From: Stenotrophomonas maltophilia D457
Lineage (GTDB): Bacteria; Pseudomonadota; Gammaproteobacteria; Xanthomonadales; Xanthomonadaceae
Direction: 5' to 3'
NCBI RefSeq assembly: GCF_000284595.1
Contig: NC_017671.1
Coordinates: forward strand, 1,707,001 to 1,771,000
Length of the DNA stretch: 64,000 bases
Both the position numbers and the translations under genes were made by a program. Position 1 is the stretch's first letter. Each line of letters begins with the position of its first letter. The notes under the pieces are model-generated. The model did no database searches and was not told where the DNA came from. It was given only the letters and a program-made list of their open reading frames with translations. Of this stretch, positions 35,574 to 44,912 are shown piece by piece.

Positions 35574-35786
35574 TCAGGTCCGGTGGTTGAGGCGCTCGGC
35601 GATCCACTGGTCGATTTCGATCGAATCCCAGCCGACAGCGCGCACGCCCAGGCGCAGCGCCTGAGGGAACTGGCGCTTCTTCATCAGGTTGTAGATGTGG
35701 GCGCGTTTGAAGCCGGACTTCGCTTCGACTTCATCGAGCCGCAGGATGCGGCGCTCGTTCGGCGGGAGTACAGGGGTCTGCGACAT
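35574..35786 (-). CDS. alpA: AlpA-family transcriptional regulator
   Basis: A 70-residue MerR/excisionase-like protein with RILRLDEVEAKSGFKRAHIY (winged-helix start), then RLGVRAVGWDSIEIDQWIAERL. In clc-type ICEs alpA heads the operon with parA-shi-parB and is a key control point for the transfer programme. Start at 35786. Confidence 0.9.
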   Translation of the reverse strand: MSQTPVLPPNERRILRLDEVEAKSGFKRAHIYNLMKKRQFPQALRLGVRAVGWDSIEIDQWIAERLNHRT

Positions 35787-35904
35787 GGCGGTCACTCCTG
35801 AACGCTCGGTGGCGTTTGTTGGCGTGACCTCTATTCAATAGACCTGGCTGCGGAAAGACATTGCAAATGCAATCTCCGCGATTGCACATACAAGCTGGAT
35901 AACC

Positions 35905-36651
35905 TCATGCGCTTGCGCTACGAACGTACCTCTTAGCGTTGGCGAACTTTCCGTTTAAGGTGCGCTCAGTGATGCCCATGGTGCCGCCGTAGTGGGCGAC
36001 CAATGCAGAGACAAGGGCCTCCTGCGTTTTGAAGCTGGAATAGGGCACGCCTGAAGGCGACTGGCTCAGCATCAGCGTCAACATCCCTCCAATGATGTTG
36101 AGATAGGTCGTTTCCGCCCGTTCGCTGATCTCGCATTGCTTGGATGCCAACAGCACCGAGGATTGCTTGAGTAGCGTGTCGTGCTGCTCCTGCAGTTCTC
36201 GCATCTCACGTCGGGCTTGTTCAAGCGCGGCCTGAAGGGCCAGCCGCTCCACGAGGATCGCCTGTCCTGTTTCCATGGTGATGAAAGGATGCGCCATGCG
36301 TTCGCCACGGCTGAACAGAAATCCTGGCCGGTGCTCGGGATAGTGGGTGCGCATCCAGCGTTTTAGATCGACATGGCGAACAGTCAGATCCAGAGAATTG
36401 AGCAGGTTCGGATCATTGAGCGTGATCCCGTTCTTGCCGTAGGGCAGCTCTCCGTTGAGGATGCCGTCATAGATACGTTCCGAGTGCAGCCGGCACTCAT
36501 TCCATCGAGGGCAGTTCAGCGACCGAGGCAGGACACGCGGTGACGCGATCGTGGCCAGGATCATCGGGAGATACCGCAGCAACCCAGCCCATCGGATGGC
36601 CGCCTCGATGGGACGATAGAACACCTTTGATGTTGAAATGTCCTTGTGCAT
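35905..36651 (-). CDS. ICE hypothetical protein near right end, 248 aa
   Basis: Starts MHKDISTSKVFYRPIEAAIR at 36651 behind AAAGGAGACG. A GITLNDPNLL-NSLDLTVRHVDLKRWM segment suggests a DNA-binding or modular head. A coiled coil follows at about 130-175 (EQARREMRELQEQHDTLLK), then a C-terminal region ending NAKRYVRSASA. The gene is GC-poorer than its neighbours. It lies upstream of alpA in the same direction. Unknown, possibly a regulator. Confidence 0.72.
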   Translation of the reverse strand: MHKDISTSKVFYRPIEAAIRWAGLLRYLPMILATIASPRVLPRSLNCPRWNECRLHSERIYDGILNGELPYGKNGITLNDPNLLNSLDLTVRHVDLKRWMRTHYPEHRPGFLFSRGERMAHPFITMETGQAILVERLALQAALEQARREMRELQEQHDTLLKQSSVLLASKQCEISERAETTYLNIIGGMLTLMLSQSPSGVPYSSFKTQEALVSALVAHYGGTMGITERTLNGKFANAKRYVRSASA

Positions 36652-37101
36652 GTCTTCGTCTCCTTTCGGGTGCGCTACATCACCGGCTCCTTTCTTGCCC
36701 AAGGGCTGTTGTGTCGTTATGGCCTGCGACGGACGCTTGAGGCGATGCCCTAAGCGAAGGCGGAGGAGGCCATTGGCGTCCGCCGCAGGTGGCCTTGTCT
36801 TGCTTGATATGCAAGAATCGATCAGTTGCCGGCCCATCGAGCGATGAGGACGCAAGCTCGATATTGGCGCTCACGGTACCAGCGTCATAGGTGGCGCAAA
36901 GCCCATCAAGACCGATTTGGTATGGTCTGATATCCAGACGGTTCAAGACCAGCGAGTTGAAGCGTTCGACGCCCCTACGTCCAGTTGGGGACTGGAAATC
37001 AGCGGTTAGTGATGCATCGCTCCACATGCTGATATATCGACAAAGTATCTGCCGCAGTACCAGTGACCCTGCCAGGTTGCCCCAGCACATAGGAGACGGA
37101 G
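36652..37101. other. 450-bp gap between divergent genes, no gene seen
   Basis: Open frames here are short or opposite-strand shadows with no ribosome site. The stretch separates the leftward maintenance genes from the rightward DUF305 gene and is where both sets of promoters should lie. I see no clear promoter or repeat in it. Confidence 0.5.
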
Positions 37102-37602
37102 ATGGCTGAACATTCCCATGAACATCAACATCACACATCCGGTCAGATGGGTAAGCACGGCCGACCATACGCCAAGTTCTGGGTGAACATGGTGTTGGGC
37201 CTCGTCGTCATGTACTTCGTAATGTTCAGCATGATCGACGGCGCCAGGGACTTCAGAAACAATCTCAACATGCTCTACATGGCGGTCACTATGTGGGCGC
37301 CAATGGGCATCTTCATGCTAGCGACAATGCCCGGCATGTTTCCAAACCGGCGGCTCAATCTCGTGCTGTACGGCTTGTTTGCCGTTCTCACACTCGGTTC
37401 TTTTGCCGCTACCCGTGCTCAAACCGGAATCGGCGATCGACAGTTCATCGCGTCTATGGTCCCGCACCATTCGGGAGCGATCCTCATGTGCCGCGAGGCG
37501 CAGCTCTCAGATCCGGAACTCGTCAACCTATGCCAAGCGATTTCCGATGGCCAGCGCGCGGAGATCGAGCAGATGAACCGGATTGCTGCACGCCTTCGTT
37601 GA
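37102..37602 (+). CDS. DUF305 membrane protein
   Basis: A 166-residue protein. The His-rich N-terminus has H4, H6, H8, H10 and H11. Three hydrophobic helices are followed by a DUF305 core with MVPHHSGAILMC (H122, H123, C130) and a helical end. DUF305 proteins often accompany copper or other metal resistance genes; the His and Cys residues suggest metal handling in the envelope. AGGAGACGGAG precedes the ATG. It is the last gene before the ICE right end; 37603-37892 holds no gene. Confidence 0.85.
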   Translation: MAEHSHEHQHHTSGQMGKHGRPYAKFWVNMVLGLVVMYFVMFSMIDGARDFRNNLNMLYMAVTMWAPMGIFMLATMPGMFPNRRLNLVLYGLFAVLTLGSFAATRAQTGIGDRQFIASMVPHHSGAILMCREAQLSDPELVNLCQAISDGQRAEIEQMNRIAARLR

Positions 37603-37892
37603 GGCTGGCTGCCACTACACTGGCGCCGCGTTGCGCTCCGGCGAAGTTAGCCGCAGCGATGTAAAGATGAGTACTTGCGGTGTTCCGATGCCGGCGGTTG
37701 TGTCCTACAGCCGTCCAGGTGCCAGGTAGTCCACGCGACACCACCCCGCGCTGCCTGCGGAGCGAGCGCAAGTCATGATCGTCGCAAGTTGGAGTTCGAT
37801 AGCGAACCCGCTCAGCAGCTGGACGCATCAGGCGTAACGACGGGTGGATGGATCATCCTTGGACGCTGGTGGAAGTGGTTGGATGAACTTTG

Positions 37893-37921
37893 TTGCCGAG
37901 GGCGAAAAACAAGGCTATAAT
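37893..37921 (+). promoter_or_regulatory. Outward promoter at ICE right end (Pcirc-like)
   Basis: -35 TTGCCG (37893-37898), 17-bp spacer and consensus -10 TATAAT (37916-37921), reading out through attR 70 bp away. In ICEclc an outward promoter at this place (Pcirc) drives the integrase once the element is circular. The motif is seen; the role is by analogy. Confidence 0.75.
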
Positions 37922-37991
37922 TGAGTTCTTCGCTGATCACCACAGTGGAGAAAGTGATTGGGAAACAGAGACTTAGCGCTCTAGTGCATGA

Positions 37992-38007
37992 CTCGTTTCC
38001 CGCTCCA
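37992..38007 (+). repeat. attR: copy of tRNA-Gly 3' end
   Basis: CTCGTTTCCCGCTCCA is identical to the last 16 bases of the tRNA-Gly genes at 40217, 45887 and 46105, but no tRNA precedes it. The flank GATTCAAGAA also matches that after the tRNA at 40292. It is therefore the scar of integration into a tRNA-Gly gene. Confidence 0.93.
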
Positions 38008-38018
38008 GATTCAAGAAG

Positions 38019-38044
38019 AACGCTCCCGGAAGGGAGCGTTTTTT
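38019..38044 (+). terminator. Former tRNA-Gly terminator beside attR
   Basis: AACGCTCCC/GGGAGCGTT stem (loop GGAA) followed by six T. It resembles the terminator after the tRNA at 40217 and once followed the target tRNA-Gly. Confidence 0.93.
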
Positions 38045-38146
38045 CGTTTGTGTGCAGGGCACTTCATCCCTGCTTCACCGCCACCCCATCGCCTCACCAC
38101 GCGTGCTCGCGAAGCTGTATCTCCGTTCCAGCCCGGCGATGCCGCG

Positions 38147-39253
38147 ATGCCTCATCAATCCTCTGCTTACGACCACGATGTGGTCATCGTCGGCGCCAGT
38201 TTCGCCGGTGCCGCCTGCGCCTTGGCCGCCGCGCAGTACGGTCTGCGCGTCTGCGTGCTGGAACGCAAGGTCGACCCCGGCGAGCGCCTGCACACCACCG
38301 GTATCGTGGTGAAAGAAGCGATGGAGGAGACCTGGTTGGGGCGCATGCCCGAACATCTGGTGGACCGGGTCGCAAACGTGCGCCTGTATGCGCCGAACCT
38401 TCGCAGCGTGTTGCTGGCCGCACCGGGCTATTACTTCCTCACCACCGATACGCCGAACCTGATGCGCTGGCTGGCCAGCGAGCTGCATGCGAACGGCGTC
38501 GACCTGCGCCTGCAGCAGTCCTTTACCGACGCCCATCGCAGTGGTGACGGCTGGCAGGTGGATGGGGCAGGGCGATGCGCCTATCTGGTTGGCGCTGACG
38601 GCGCACGCTCACGCGTGGCACAACGCACCGGGCTTGGCCAGGTGCGTGACAGCCTCTACGGCGTCGAGCGTGAGTTCGCCGGCCTGCAGGTGTCGCAGGG
38701 CGATGCACTGCATTGCTTCGTCAGCAAGCGCTACGCACCGGGCTACATCGGCTGGGTCGCGCAGAATCCGACCGGGCTGCAGGTGGGATTGGCGCTGCGT
38801 CATGACCCGCAACAGGTACGGCCGCCGGATATCGATGGCTTCCTCGACCACGTGCGCAATGTGGTCGGCATTCCGCCTTCGGCGCGTCCCTCGGCCACCC
38901 GCGCCGGTCTGGTCCCGTGCGGCCGGCCGGATGGGCCCTTCACCGGCCAACGCGTGATCCTGACCGGCGACGCGGCAGGCATCGTCTCGCCGCTGTCCGC
39001 CGGCGGCATCCACTCCTCGTGGCGGCACGGCTGGGCGGTCGGCGAGGCGATTTCCCGCCATCTGCGTGGGCAAGGGCCGGAAGCGGAACGGGTGGCGCGG
39101 CAGGTGGCGCCGGCATTCCATGGCAAGCGCCTGCTGCGCTGGGCGATGGACCATCTGCAGGCCGACTGGCCGCTCAACGCACTGCTGCACACGGGGGCCA
39201 CGCGGCGCATCGCCGAGCAGGTCTACTTCCACCGCCGTGGCCTGCGAACCTGA
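38147..39253 (+). CDS. FAD-dependent oxidoreductase, geranylgeranyl reductase-like
   Basis: A 368-residue flavoprotein starting MPHQSSAYDH. The Rossmann FAD site is VVIVGASFAGAACAL at 12-26, with a second FAD motif VILTGDAAG and SAGGIHSSWRHG. The fold is of the p-hydroxybenzoate hydroxylase/geranylgeranyl reductase group. The substrate cannot be read from sequence. ATG 38147 is chosen because the earlier frame runs through the terminator and attR. It is chromosomal DNA, now next to the ICE. Confidence 0.82.
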   Translation: MPHQSSAYDHDVVIVGASFAGAACALAAAQYGLRVCVLERKVDPGERLHTTGIVVKEAMEETWLGRMPEHLVDRVANVRLYAPNLRSVLLAAPGYYFLTTDTPNLMRWLASELHANGVDLRLQQSFTDAHRSGDGWQVDGAGRCAYLVGADGARSRVAQRTGLGQVRDSLYGVEREFAGLQVSQGDALHCFVSKRYAPGYIGWVAQNPTGLQVGLALRHDPQQVRPPDIDGFLDHVRNVVGIPPSARPSATRAGLVPCGRPDGPFTGQRVILTGDAAGIVSPLSAGGIHSSWRHGWAVGEAISRHLRGQGPEAERVARQVAPAFHGKRLLRWAMDHLQADWPLNALLHTGATRRIAEQVYFHRRGLRT

Positions 39254-39264
39254 GGTGTCGGTCC

Positions 39265-39267
39265 TGA
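39265..39267. repeat. Target duplication TGA (left) of IS5-family element
   Basis: TGA precedes the IS and recurs at 40114-40116, matching the TNA targets of the IS427 group. Confidence 0.65.
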
Positions 39268-40113
39268 GAGCGTGTTCAAAGTCTTTTGAGCAAGAGCACC
39301 AAGAATGCCAAGTGGACGAACTGCAGGCTGGTGTTGAGCCATCGCTCGCAGTTCTTCCACAGCCTCCTGTTCTTGTCCAGCCAGGCAAAGCTGCGTTCCA
39401 CGACCCAGCGCTTGGGCATCACTTTGAAAGTGTGAAGCTCGCTTCTCTTGGCGATCTGCACCGTCACATGCCCTCCCAGAATCTGCTGCACGCCTTGCGC
39501 GAACGGCCGACCGATGTAGCCTGCATCGCACAGCAGGCTTTGTAGCCGGCTCAACCGGGGCTTGCAGCGCTGTAGCGCCTGCAGTGCGCCTTTGCGGTCC
39601 GTCACCTCGGCCGTGGTCACCGCTATCGCATGCGGCAATCCCTGGGTGTCCACCGCGATGTGGCGCTTGATGCCCGAGACCTTCTTGCCTGCGTCATAGC
39701 CCTTCAAGCCCGCCGTGTCCGTGTTCTTCACGCTCTGCGCGTCCACGATCAAGAGCGTGCTGCAGGCGTTGCGCCCCAGTTTCTCGCGGGCCGCGCCAAC
39801 CTGATTTTTTTAATGCCTGCTCCAGCAGGCTGCCACCCTCGCGTGGCTCGCTCCAGATGGCAAAGTACGAGTGCACGGTGCGCCATTTGGGAAAGTCGCT
39901 GGGCAGTGCCCGCCACTGACAGCCCGTGCGCAGCAGGTACAGCACGGCGCAGAACACCTCGTACAGCTCCACTTTGCGTGGGGCAGTCTTTCTGCGCGCA
40001 CTCTCCAGCAATGGCCGGATCACCTCGAACTGCTCGCGCTTGATGTCGCTGGGGTAGCCTTTTCTCACCCAGCGAGCTTCTCACATCAAGAGGGCGAGAC
40101 TTTGAACACGTTC
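39268..40113 (-). mobile_element. IS5-family (IS427-group) insertion sequence
   Basis: 846 bp with terminal inverted repeats GAGCGTGTTCAAAGTCT (left) and GAACGTGTTCAAAGTCT (right, minus strand). It carries a transposase split over two frames and has TGA on both flanks. It sits 14 bp past the oxidoreductase gene and harms no gene. Confidence 0.88.
39276..40068 (-). CDS. IS5-family transposase, two overlapping frames
   Basis: The first frame (40068-39694) encodes the N-terminal part (MRKGYPSDIKREQFEVIRP, LRTGCQWRALPSDFPKW). The second (down to 39276) encodes the DDE domain (VDAQSVKNTD, CDAGYIG, VVERSFAWLDKNRRLWKNCE). They join by a +1 shift at a run of seven A on the minus strand (39811-39805): ALKK then NQVGAAREKL. 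Frameshifting at such runs is the usual way this group makes transposase, so it may be active. Confidence 0.85.
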
Positions 40114-40155
40114 TGAGGGCCTGAACGCCTCCCGCAATGCCGGTGAAAATTCCTG

Positions 40156-40184
40156 TTGACGCCGTGCAGCAATATCGACACAAT
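40156..40184 (+). promoter_or_regulatory. tRNA-Gly promoter (copy 1)
   Basis: TTGACG (40156-40161), 17-bp spacer, CACAAT (40179-40184), then a GC-rich start region typical of stable-RNA promoters. Confidence 0.8.
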
Positions 40185-40216
40185 AGCGCTCCTTCGACGC
40201 AGATCGAACGGAATCT

Positions 40217-40292
<76 letters not shown>

Positions 40293-40300
40293 GATTCAAG

Positions 40301-40328
40301 AAAAACGCTCCCGCAAGGGGGCGTTTTT
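40301..40328 (+). terminator. tRNA-Gly terminator
   Basis: AAAAACGCTCCC/GGGGGCGTTTTT around GCAA, with one wobble pair. The following stretch to 40660 holds no gene I can support. Confidence 0.9.
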
Positions 40329-40660
40329 CGTTTGTCATGACGTTGGCCAGGCGGGTCGCTACAGGCGGGCCACGACATTTTCATGGTGGGCGTGGTAAGT
40401 CTGCAGCTGGGGGCGATTCCGACATTGGTGTCGCAATCGGCATGACGGGGGGGCGCAGCGATCGTGGGGACGATCGGAAGCACCTGGCACGAGGGGCTGC
40501 AACAGACGCAATGACCTGGAATCCGCACCAGTGTTCCGCCTGCTGCAGGCACTGAAAGGCTGGCGAAAGGCCTGCGCCGGCGTTGCCTGAACCGCACGGG
40601 TGCTGTGACCTTTTTCGGACCATTTCTCCATGTTCGCTCCACAATCGCACGGTAGCCTTC

Positions 40661-42124
40661 ATGCTCCTTCTACACGTTGGCGGGCTGGTGGTCAGGCGTA
40701 TCACTTCAGTGGCAGTGCCCAGGACGGGGCGCGGACTCTCCCTGCAGGCAGTGCTGCGACCCGGCGCGCTGCTCGCAAGTCTCGCATTGGCGGGCTGCAT
40801 GTCGGTGCCGGTTCCGGATCTGCCTGATCGCACGCCCAGCACCTGGACCCAGGTGCCGCAGGGCCAAGGCGTGGCGGTGGACGCCAAACAGTGGTGGAAA
40901 GTGTTGTCCGATCCAGCGCTGGATGGACTGGTCGATCAGGCCATCGCCGGCAACCTCGACCTGCAGCAGGCCACGCTGCGCCTGCAGGCCGTGCGGATTG
41001 TCGCCGGCACGTCCGATTCGCGCTTCCTGCCGGAAATCACGGCCAGCGCCAAGCAGGTGCAGGATGCCGCTGCGGTCGACACCTACTTCCACGCGGGTAT
41101 CGAAGCGATCTGGGACCTGGGCCTGTTCGGCGCCGCCGAGAGCGCGCAGTTGAGCGCGCAGGCGTCGGCCGGCAACGCCGAGGCGCTGCGTGGTGCCGCG
41201 CAGGTCGCGGTGATCGCCGACGTGGTGCGCAGCTATCTGGATCTGACCGTGGCGCAGGCCCAGCAGGACCTGTTGGCCCGCCAGCAGGCGGTGGACGATC
41301 GCGGCGAACAATTGGCCCTGGTACGCCAGCGCCTGCGCCTTGATGAGCCCGGCGAACTTGATCGCCTGCGTGCACGCCAGGCCGCCACCCGCGCGGCCAC
41401 GGCGCAGGCACGGGAAAACGCGGACAACGCTGCCCGTGCGTTGGCTTTGCTGCTGGGACGCGACGGCCCGGACCCGGCCTGGCGTGCCTATCGCACGCCG
41501 CCGACGCTGGGTGCCTTCTCGCTGCAGCAGGTCCCGGCCGATCTGCTGCGCCATCGGCCGCAGATCCTGCTGGCCGAATCGGAGGTGATGCAGGCTGCTG
41601 CCAGCAAGGGTTCGGCACGCGCCGCGATGTATCCGCGTGTCAGCCTCGGTGGCTCCATCCTGTACGCCTACAACCTCACCCAGAACGCCCGCTCCAATTC
41701 CGATTCGAGCCCGTCCATCGGCCCGTACATCGATATTCCGCTGTGGGACTGGGGCCAGCGCCGCGCACGCTTCCATGCCGATGAAAAGCAGCTGGATGCC
41801 GCCTTGCTGGGTTACCGCAAGGCGGTGCTGGAAGGCGTGAGCGAAGTGGAAGGCGCGCTCGGCAGCCTGGCGCGCCAGGACAGCAGCATCCAGTCGCTGC
41901 GCGCGGCCGATGATGCCGCCGGGCAACAGGTCAAGCGGCAGGCGCGGCAGGTGCAGCTGGGGCTGTCCAGCGAATTCGACGGGCTTGACGGGCAGCGTGC
42001 GGCACTCGCCGCGCAGGCCGACCTGATCGGTGCACAGGGTGCGCGCGTGCTGGCCTTTGCGTCGCTCTACCGCGCCCTCGGTGGTGCTCCGTTGCCTGTC
42101 GAGGGTGAGGGCGAATCGCAATGA
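40661..42124 (+). CDS. TolC/NodT-type outer-membrane efflux lipoprotein
   Basis: An outer-membrane factor with lipobox LALAGC and two repeated outer-membrane-efflux domains (PALDGLVDQAIAGNLDLQQA, then RPQILLAESEVMQAAASKGSARAA). It forms the exit duct of a tripartite exporter. The start is uncertain: ATG 40661 gives a rather long n-region and a later GTG or ATG is possible, while the frame also extends back to 40583. It overlaps the permease gene by 4 bp, so it is the first gene of the efflux operon. Confidence 0.88.
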   Translation: MLLLHVGGLVVRRITSVAVPRTGRGLSLQAVLRPGALLASLALAGCMSVPVPDLPDRTPSTWTQVPQGQGVAVDAKQWWKVLSDPALDGLVDQAIAGNLDLQQATLRLQAVRIVAGTSDSRFLPEITASAKQVQDAAAVDTYFHAGIEAIWDLGLFGAAESAQLSAQASAGNAEALRGAAQVAVIADVVRSYLDLTVAQAQQDLLARQQAVDDRGEQLALVRQRLRLDEPGELDRLRARQAATRAATAQARENADNAARALALLLGRDGPDPAWRAYRTPPTLGAFSLQQVPADLLRHRPQILLAESEVMQAAASKGSARAAMYPRVSLGGSILYAYNLTQNARSNSDSSPSIGPYIDIPLWDWGQRRARFHADEKQLDAALLGYRKAVLEGVSEVEGALGSLARQDSSIQSLRAADDAAGQQVKRQARQVQLGLSSEFDGLDGQRAALAAQADLIGAQGARVLAFASLYRALGGAPLPVEGEGESQ

Positions 42125-43260
42125 TCGCGCTGGCCCGCAAGACCCTGGCCTATGAATGGCGCCGGTTCCTGCCGGTGGTGCTGGCGATGTGTTTCGCCGG
42201 TGTGCTGTTGATCGTGCAGGCGGCACTGGTGCTGGGCATCTTCGGTACCGCCGCGATCTACGTGAAGGCTTCATCCGCCGATATCTGGGCCGGTTTCCCC
42301 GGCACCCAGAGCGTCAACTACGGCCATGCAATCAGCGCGGATGTCGAAAGCCATCTGCGCATGGACCCGGATGTCACCCGCGTCGAGCCCTACGAGTGGG
42401 TCGATGGCGAATGGCGGTCCGGCGCGCAGGGCACCGGCAATGTGTCGGTGTACCTGTCCGGCATCTCCACCCAGGACGACGCGATGATGTTCGCGCGCAT
42501 CCTGCCTGCCGACCTGCGCGCGCAGCTGCGTGAGCCGGGTGCGGTGATCGTCGACAGCGCCGATCTGGACACGCTGGGCGTGGACCTGCAGAACAACCGT
42601 GCGTGGATCAACGGCAAGGCGGTGCGCGTGGTCGCTGCACAACCCGGCCTGCGTGGCCTCGGTGGCGTCAACGTGCTGGCGTCGCTGGATACCGCGCGCG
42701 CCATTGCTGGCACCGATCCGCACGAGGGCAGTACCTATTTCGTGGCGGGCCTGCGTTCGCCGGACTTGGCCGACCGTGTGCGCGACCGCCTGGCTGCGTC
42801 GATGGGGCAGGCCACGCCGGTCGAGTTCTGGACTGCACCGGCGTTCGCCAGCCGTTCGCAGCAATACTGGCTGTTCGATACCGGCGCCGGCATCGCGGTG
42901 TTGTTCATGGCCGTCATCGTCTGCTTCGTCGGCGCAGTGATCACCAACCAGTCGTTCGCCTCGGTGGTGGCTGGTTCGGTGCGCGAGTACGCCACGCTCA
43001 ACGCGCTCGGCGCAGGTCGCTACGCGCTGGCACGGGTGGTATTCGAGCAGGCATTGCTGATCGGTGGCGTGGGCATGTTGCTGGCGGCGGCGTTCAGTAC
43101 CGTCGTGCTGTTGATCGCACAGTCCCAGCGCGTGCCGGTGCAGCTGACGCCGATGGTCATCATCGGCTGCGTGGCGCTGGTCGCGGTGATGGCCATGCTG
43201 TCGAGCATCATGGCGGTACGCAGTGTGGTCCGCTCCGATCCATCGTTGCTGCTGCGTTGA
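42121..43260 (+). CDS. FtsX/DevC-type ABC transporter permease
   Basis: A 379-residue inner-membrane protein. One N-terminal helix (VVLAMCFAGVLLIVQAALVL), a large periplasmic domain (about 50-255) and three C-terminal helices give the MacB/DevC-type FtsX layout. It couples to the ATPase at 43271 and the adaptor at 43996. The substrate is unknown; MacB-like pumps move antibiotics, peptides or lipids. Confidence 0.88.
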   Translation: MIALARKTLAYEWRRFLPVVLAMCFAGVLLIVQAALVLGIFGTAAIYVKASSADIWAGFPGTQSVNYGHAISADVESHLRMDPDVTRVEPYEWVDGEWRSGAQGTGNVSVYLSGISTQDDAMMFARILPADLRAQLREPGAVIVDSADLDTLGVDLQNNRAWINGKAVRVVAAQPGLRGLGGVNVLASLDTARAIAGTDPHEGSTYFVAGLRSPDLADRVRDRLAASMGQATPVEFWTAPAFASRSQQYWLFDTGAGIAVLFMAVIVCFVGAVITNQSFASVVAGSVREYATLNALGAGRYALARVVFEQALLIGGVGMLLAAAFSTVVLLIAQSQRVPVQLTPMVIIGCVALVAVMAMLSSIMAVRSVVRSDPSLLLR

Positions 43261-43270
43261 GGACCGGCCG

Positions 43271-43999
43271 ATGACGTCCAAACATGCCGTCGCTCCCACG
43301 TTGCAGGCCGACGCACTGGAAAAAGCCTTCATGTCCGGCGATGTACAGGTGCCGGTGCTGCGCGGCCTGTCGCTGGACATCTATCCGGGCGAGTTGACCC
43401 TGGTCTCGGGCCCTTCGGGGTGCGGCAAGAGCACGCTGCTGTCGCTGCTGTCCGGCCTGTCCGCGCCGGATGGCGGTCGCGTGCACGCGCTGGGTCAGGA
43501 CGTGGGGCACATGACCCGCGGCGAGGTGGAGCGCTTCCGCCTGCACCATGTCGGCTTCGTGTTCCAGGGCTTCAACCTGTTCCCGGCACTGACTGCGCTG
43601 GAGCAGGTGCAGCTGCCGCTGGGCTACCGCGGCATGCGCAATCGCGAAAGCGAGCCGCTGGCGCGCAAGGCGCTGGAAGAAGTGGGCCTCAGCCACCGCA
43701 GCCACATGCGCCCGGCGCAGTTGTCCGGCGGTGAGAAACAGCGCGTGGCGGTGGCCCGTGCCTTCGCCAAGTCGCCGACGCTGATCTTCGCCGACGAACC
43801 CACCAGCGCGCTGGACGCCGAGAACGGCCAGCGCGTGATCGACATCCTGCACCGCTACGCACGTGCGCATGGCGCCACCGTGCTGTGCGTGAGCCACGAT
43901 CCGCGCCTGATCCGGCATGCCGATCGGGTGATCGCCATGGAAGACGGCATGGTCCGTGATGACCGCCGCCAGAACGAAACCGTAGAGTCCGCCCCATGA
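43271..43999 (+). CDS. ABC transporter ATPase, MacB/DevA type
   Basis: A 242-residue nucleotide-binding subunit: Walker A GPSGCGKST, Q-loop FVFQGFNLFP, signature LSGGEKQR, Walker B LIFADEPTSALD and switch His in VSHD. ATG 43271 follows GAGGACCGGCCG. The gene overlaps the adaptor by 4 bp. Confidence 0.94.
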   Translation: MTSKHAVAPTLQADALEKAFMSGDVQVPVLRGLSLDIYPGELTLVSGPSGCGKSTLLSLLSGLSAPDGGRVHALGQDVGHMTRGEVERFRLHHVGFVFQGFNLFPALTALEQVQLPLGYRGMRNRESEPLARKALEEVGLSHRSHMRPAQLSGGEKQRVAVARAFAKSPTLIFADEPTSALDAENGQRVIDILHRYARAHGATVLCVSHDPRLIRHADRVIAMEDGMVRDDRRQNETVESAP

Positions 44000-44910
44000 C
44001 CAAGACGTCGCACCTGCTTCCCCTCAGCCTGGTACTGTCCGCGGCACTGCTGCTTTGCGCCTGTTCCAGGGACGCGCCCGCCCAGGCACCTGCAGGTAAA
44101 GCCAGCACTGCCACCGCCGGCAAGGTTGCGGTGGCGCGCGGCATCATCGATGTCGAGGGTGGCCTGATCGCGCTGGCGCCGCCGGTGGATGGTTCGATCA
44201 CCGCCGCGCTGGTGAAGGAGGGCGCCACGGTGAAGAAGGGGCAGCTTCTGCTGTCGCTGGACGGTGCGCTGCTGCAGCAGGAAGTGGCAATGGCCACCGC
44301 TGATCTCGCACTTGCCAATGACCGCCTGAAGGGCAGCCAGGCGCAGCTGCGCGAACTGGAGCGCAATGCCACCCGCCTGTCCACGGGTGCGAGCGAAGGC
44401 GTGTCGTCCAACCAGCAGGCCGATGCGGCCAAGCAGCAGCTGGCTGGCGTACGCGCCGATGTCGACGTGGCCGGTGCGCAGGTCGACATGGCCCAGCACA
44501 AGCTGGAACACGCCAGGCTGAAACTGCAGCAGATGTCGCTGAGCGCGCCGGAAGCCGGCACCGTGGTCGGCCAGGTGCCGGGCCTCGGCGCCTTCGTGCA
44601 GGCCGGCAAGCCGGCGATATCACTGCTGCCGGCGCGCCCGCTGCAGGTACGTGCCGAACTCAGCGCGGCCTACGCCGATGCCGTGCAGGTGGGCATGAGG
44701 GCCACCGTGGTGCCAGACAGCGATGGTGCCGAGAACGCCAGCACGCTGCCGCCCGCACGCGTGGTACGCATCAGCCCGGTGTTCGCGCAGGCTCGCCTGC
44801 CTGAAGACGCGGGGCGTGGCGTGGCCAAGGTGGTGGAGTGCGTGCTGGAGTTCGATGGCGAGGCCAAGGCGCGCTTCGGCCAGCATGTGCGGGTGGAGTT
44901 CCGGAAGTAG
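43996..44910 (+). CDS. Periplasmic adaptor lipoprotein, HlyD/DevB type
   Basis: A 304-residue membrane-fusion protein with signal LVLSAALLLCAC (lipobox Cys). A biotinyl-lipoyl-like half (APPVDGSITAALVKEGATVKKGQ) is followed by a long helical hairpin (about 85-185) and a beta-barrel domain ending ARFGQHVRVEFRK. It bridges the permease and the TolC-like protein. It is the last gene of the four-gene operon. Confidence 0.9.
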   Translation: MTKTSHLLPLSLVLSAALLLCACSRDAPAQAPAGKASTATAGKVAVARGIIDVEGGLIALAPPVDGSITAALVKEGATVKKGQLLLSLDGALLQQEVAMATADLALANDRLKGSQAQLRELERNATRLSTGASEGVSSNQQADAAKQQLAGVRADVDVAGAQVDMAQHKLEHARLKLQQMSLSAPEAGTVVGQVPGLGAFVQAGKPAISLLPARPLQVRAELSAAYADAVQVGMRATVVPDSDGAENASTLPPARVVRISPVFAQARLPEDAGRGVAKVVECVLEFDGEAKARFGQHVRVEFRK

Positions 44911-44912
44911 GC

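Noticed and set aside
36680..37168. Leftward frame opposite the DUF305 start
   Set aside because: No ribosome site, overlaps the well-supported rightward gene start, and the product has no domain-like pattern.
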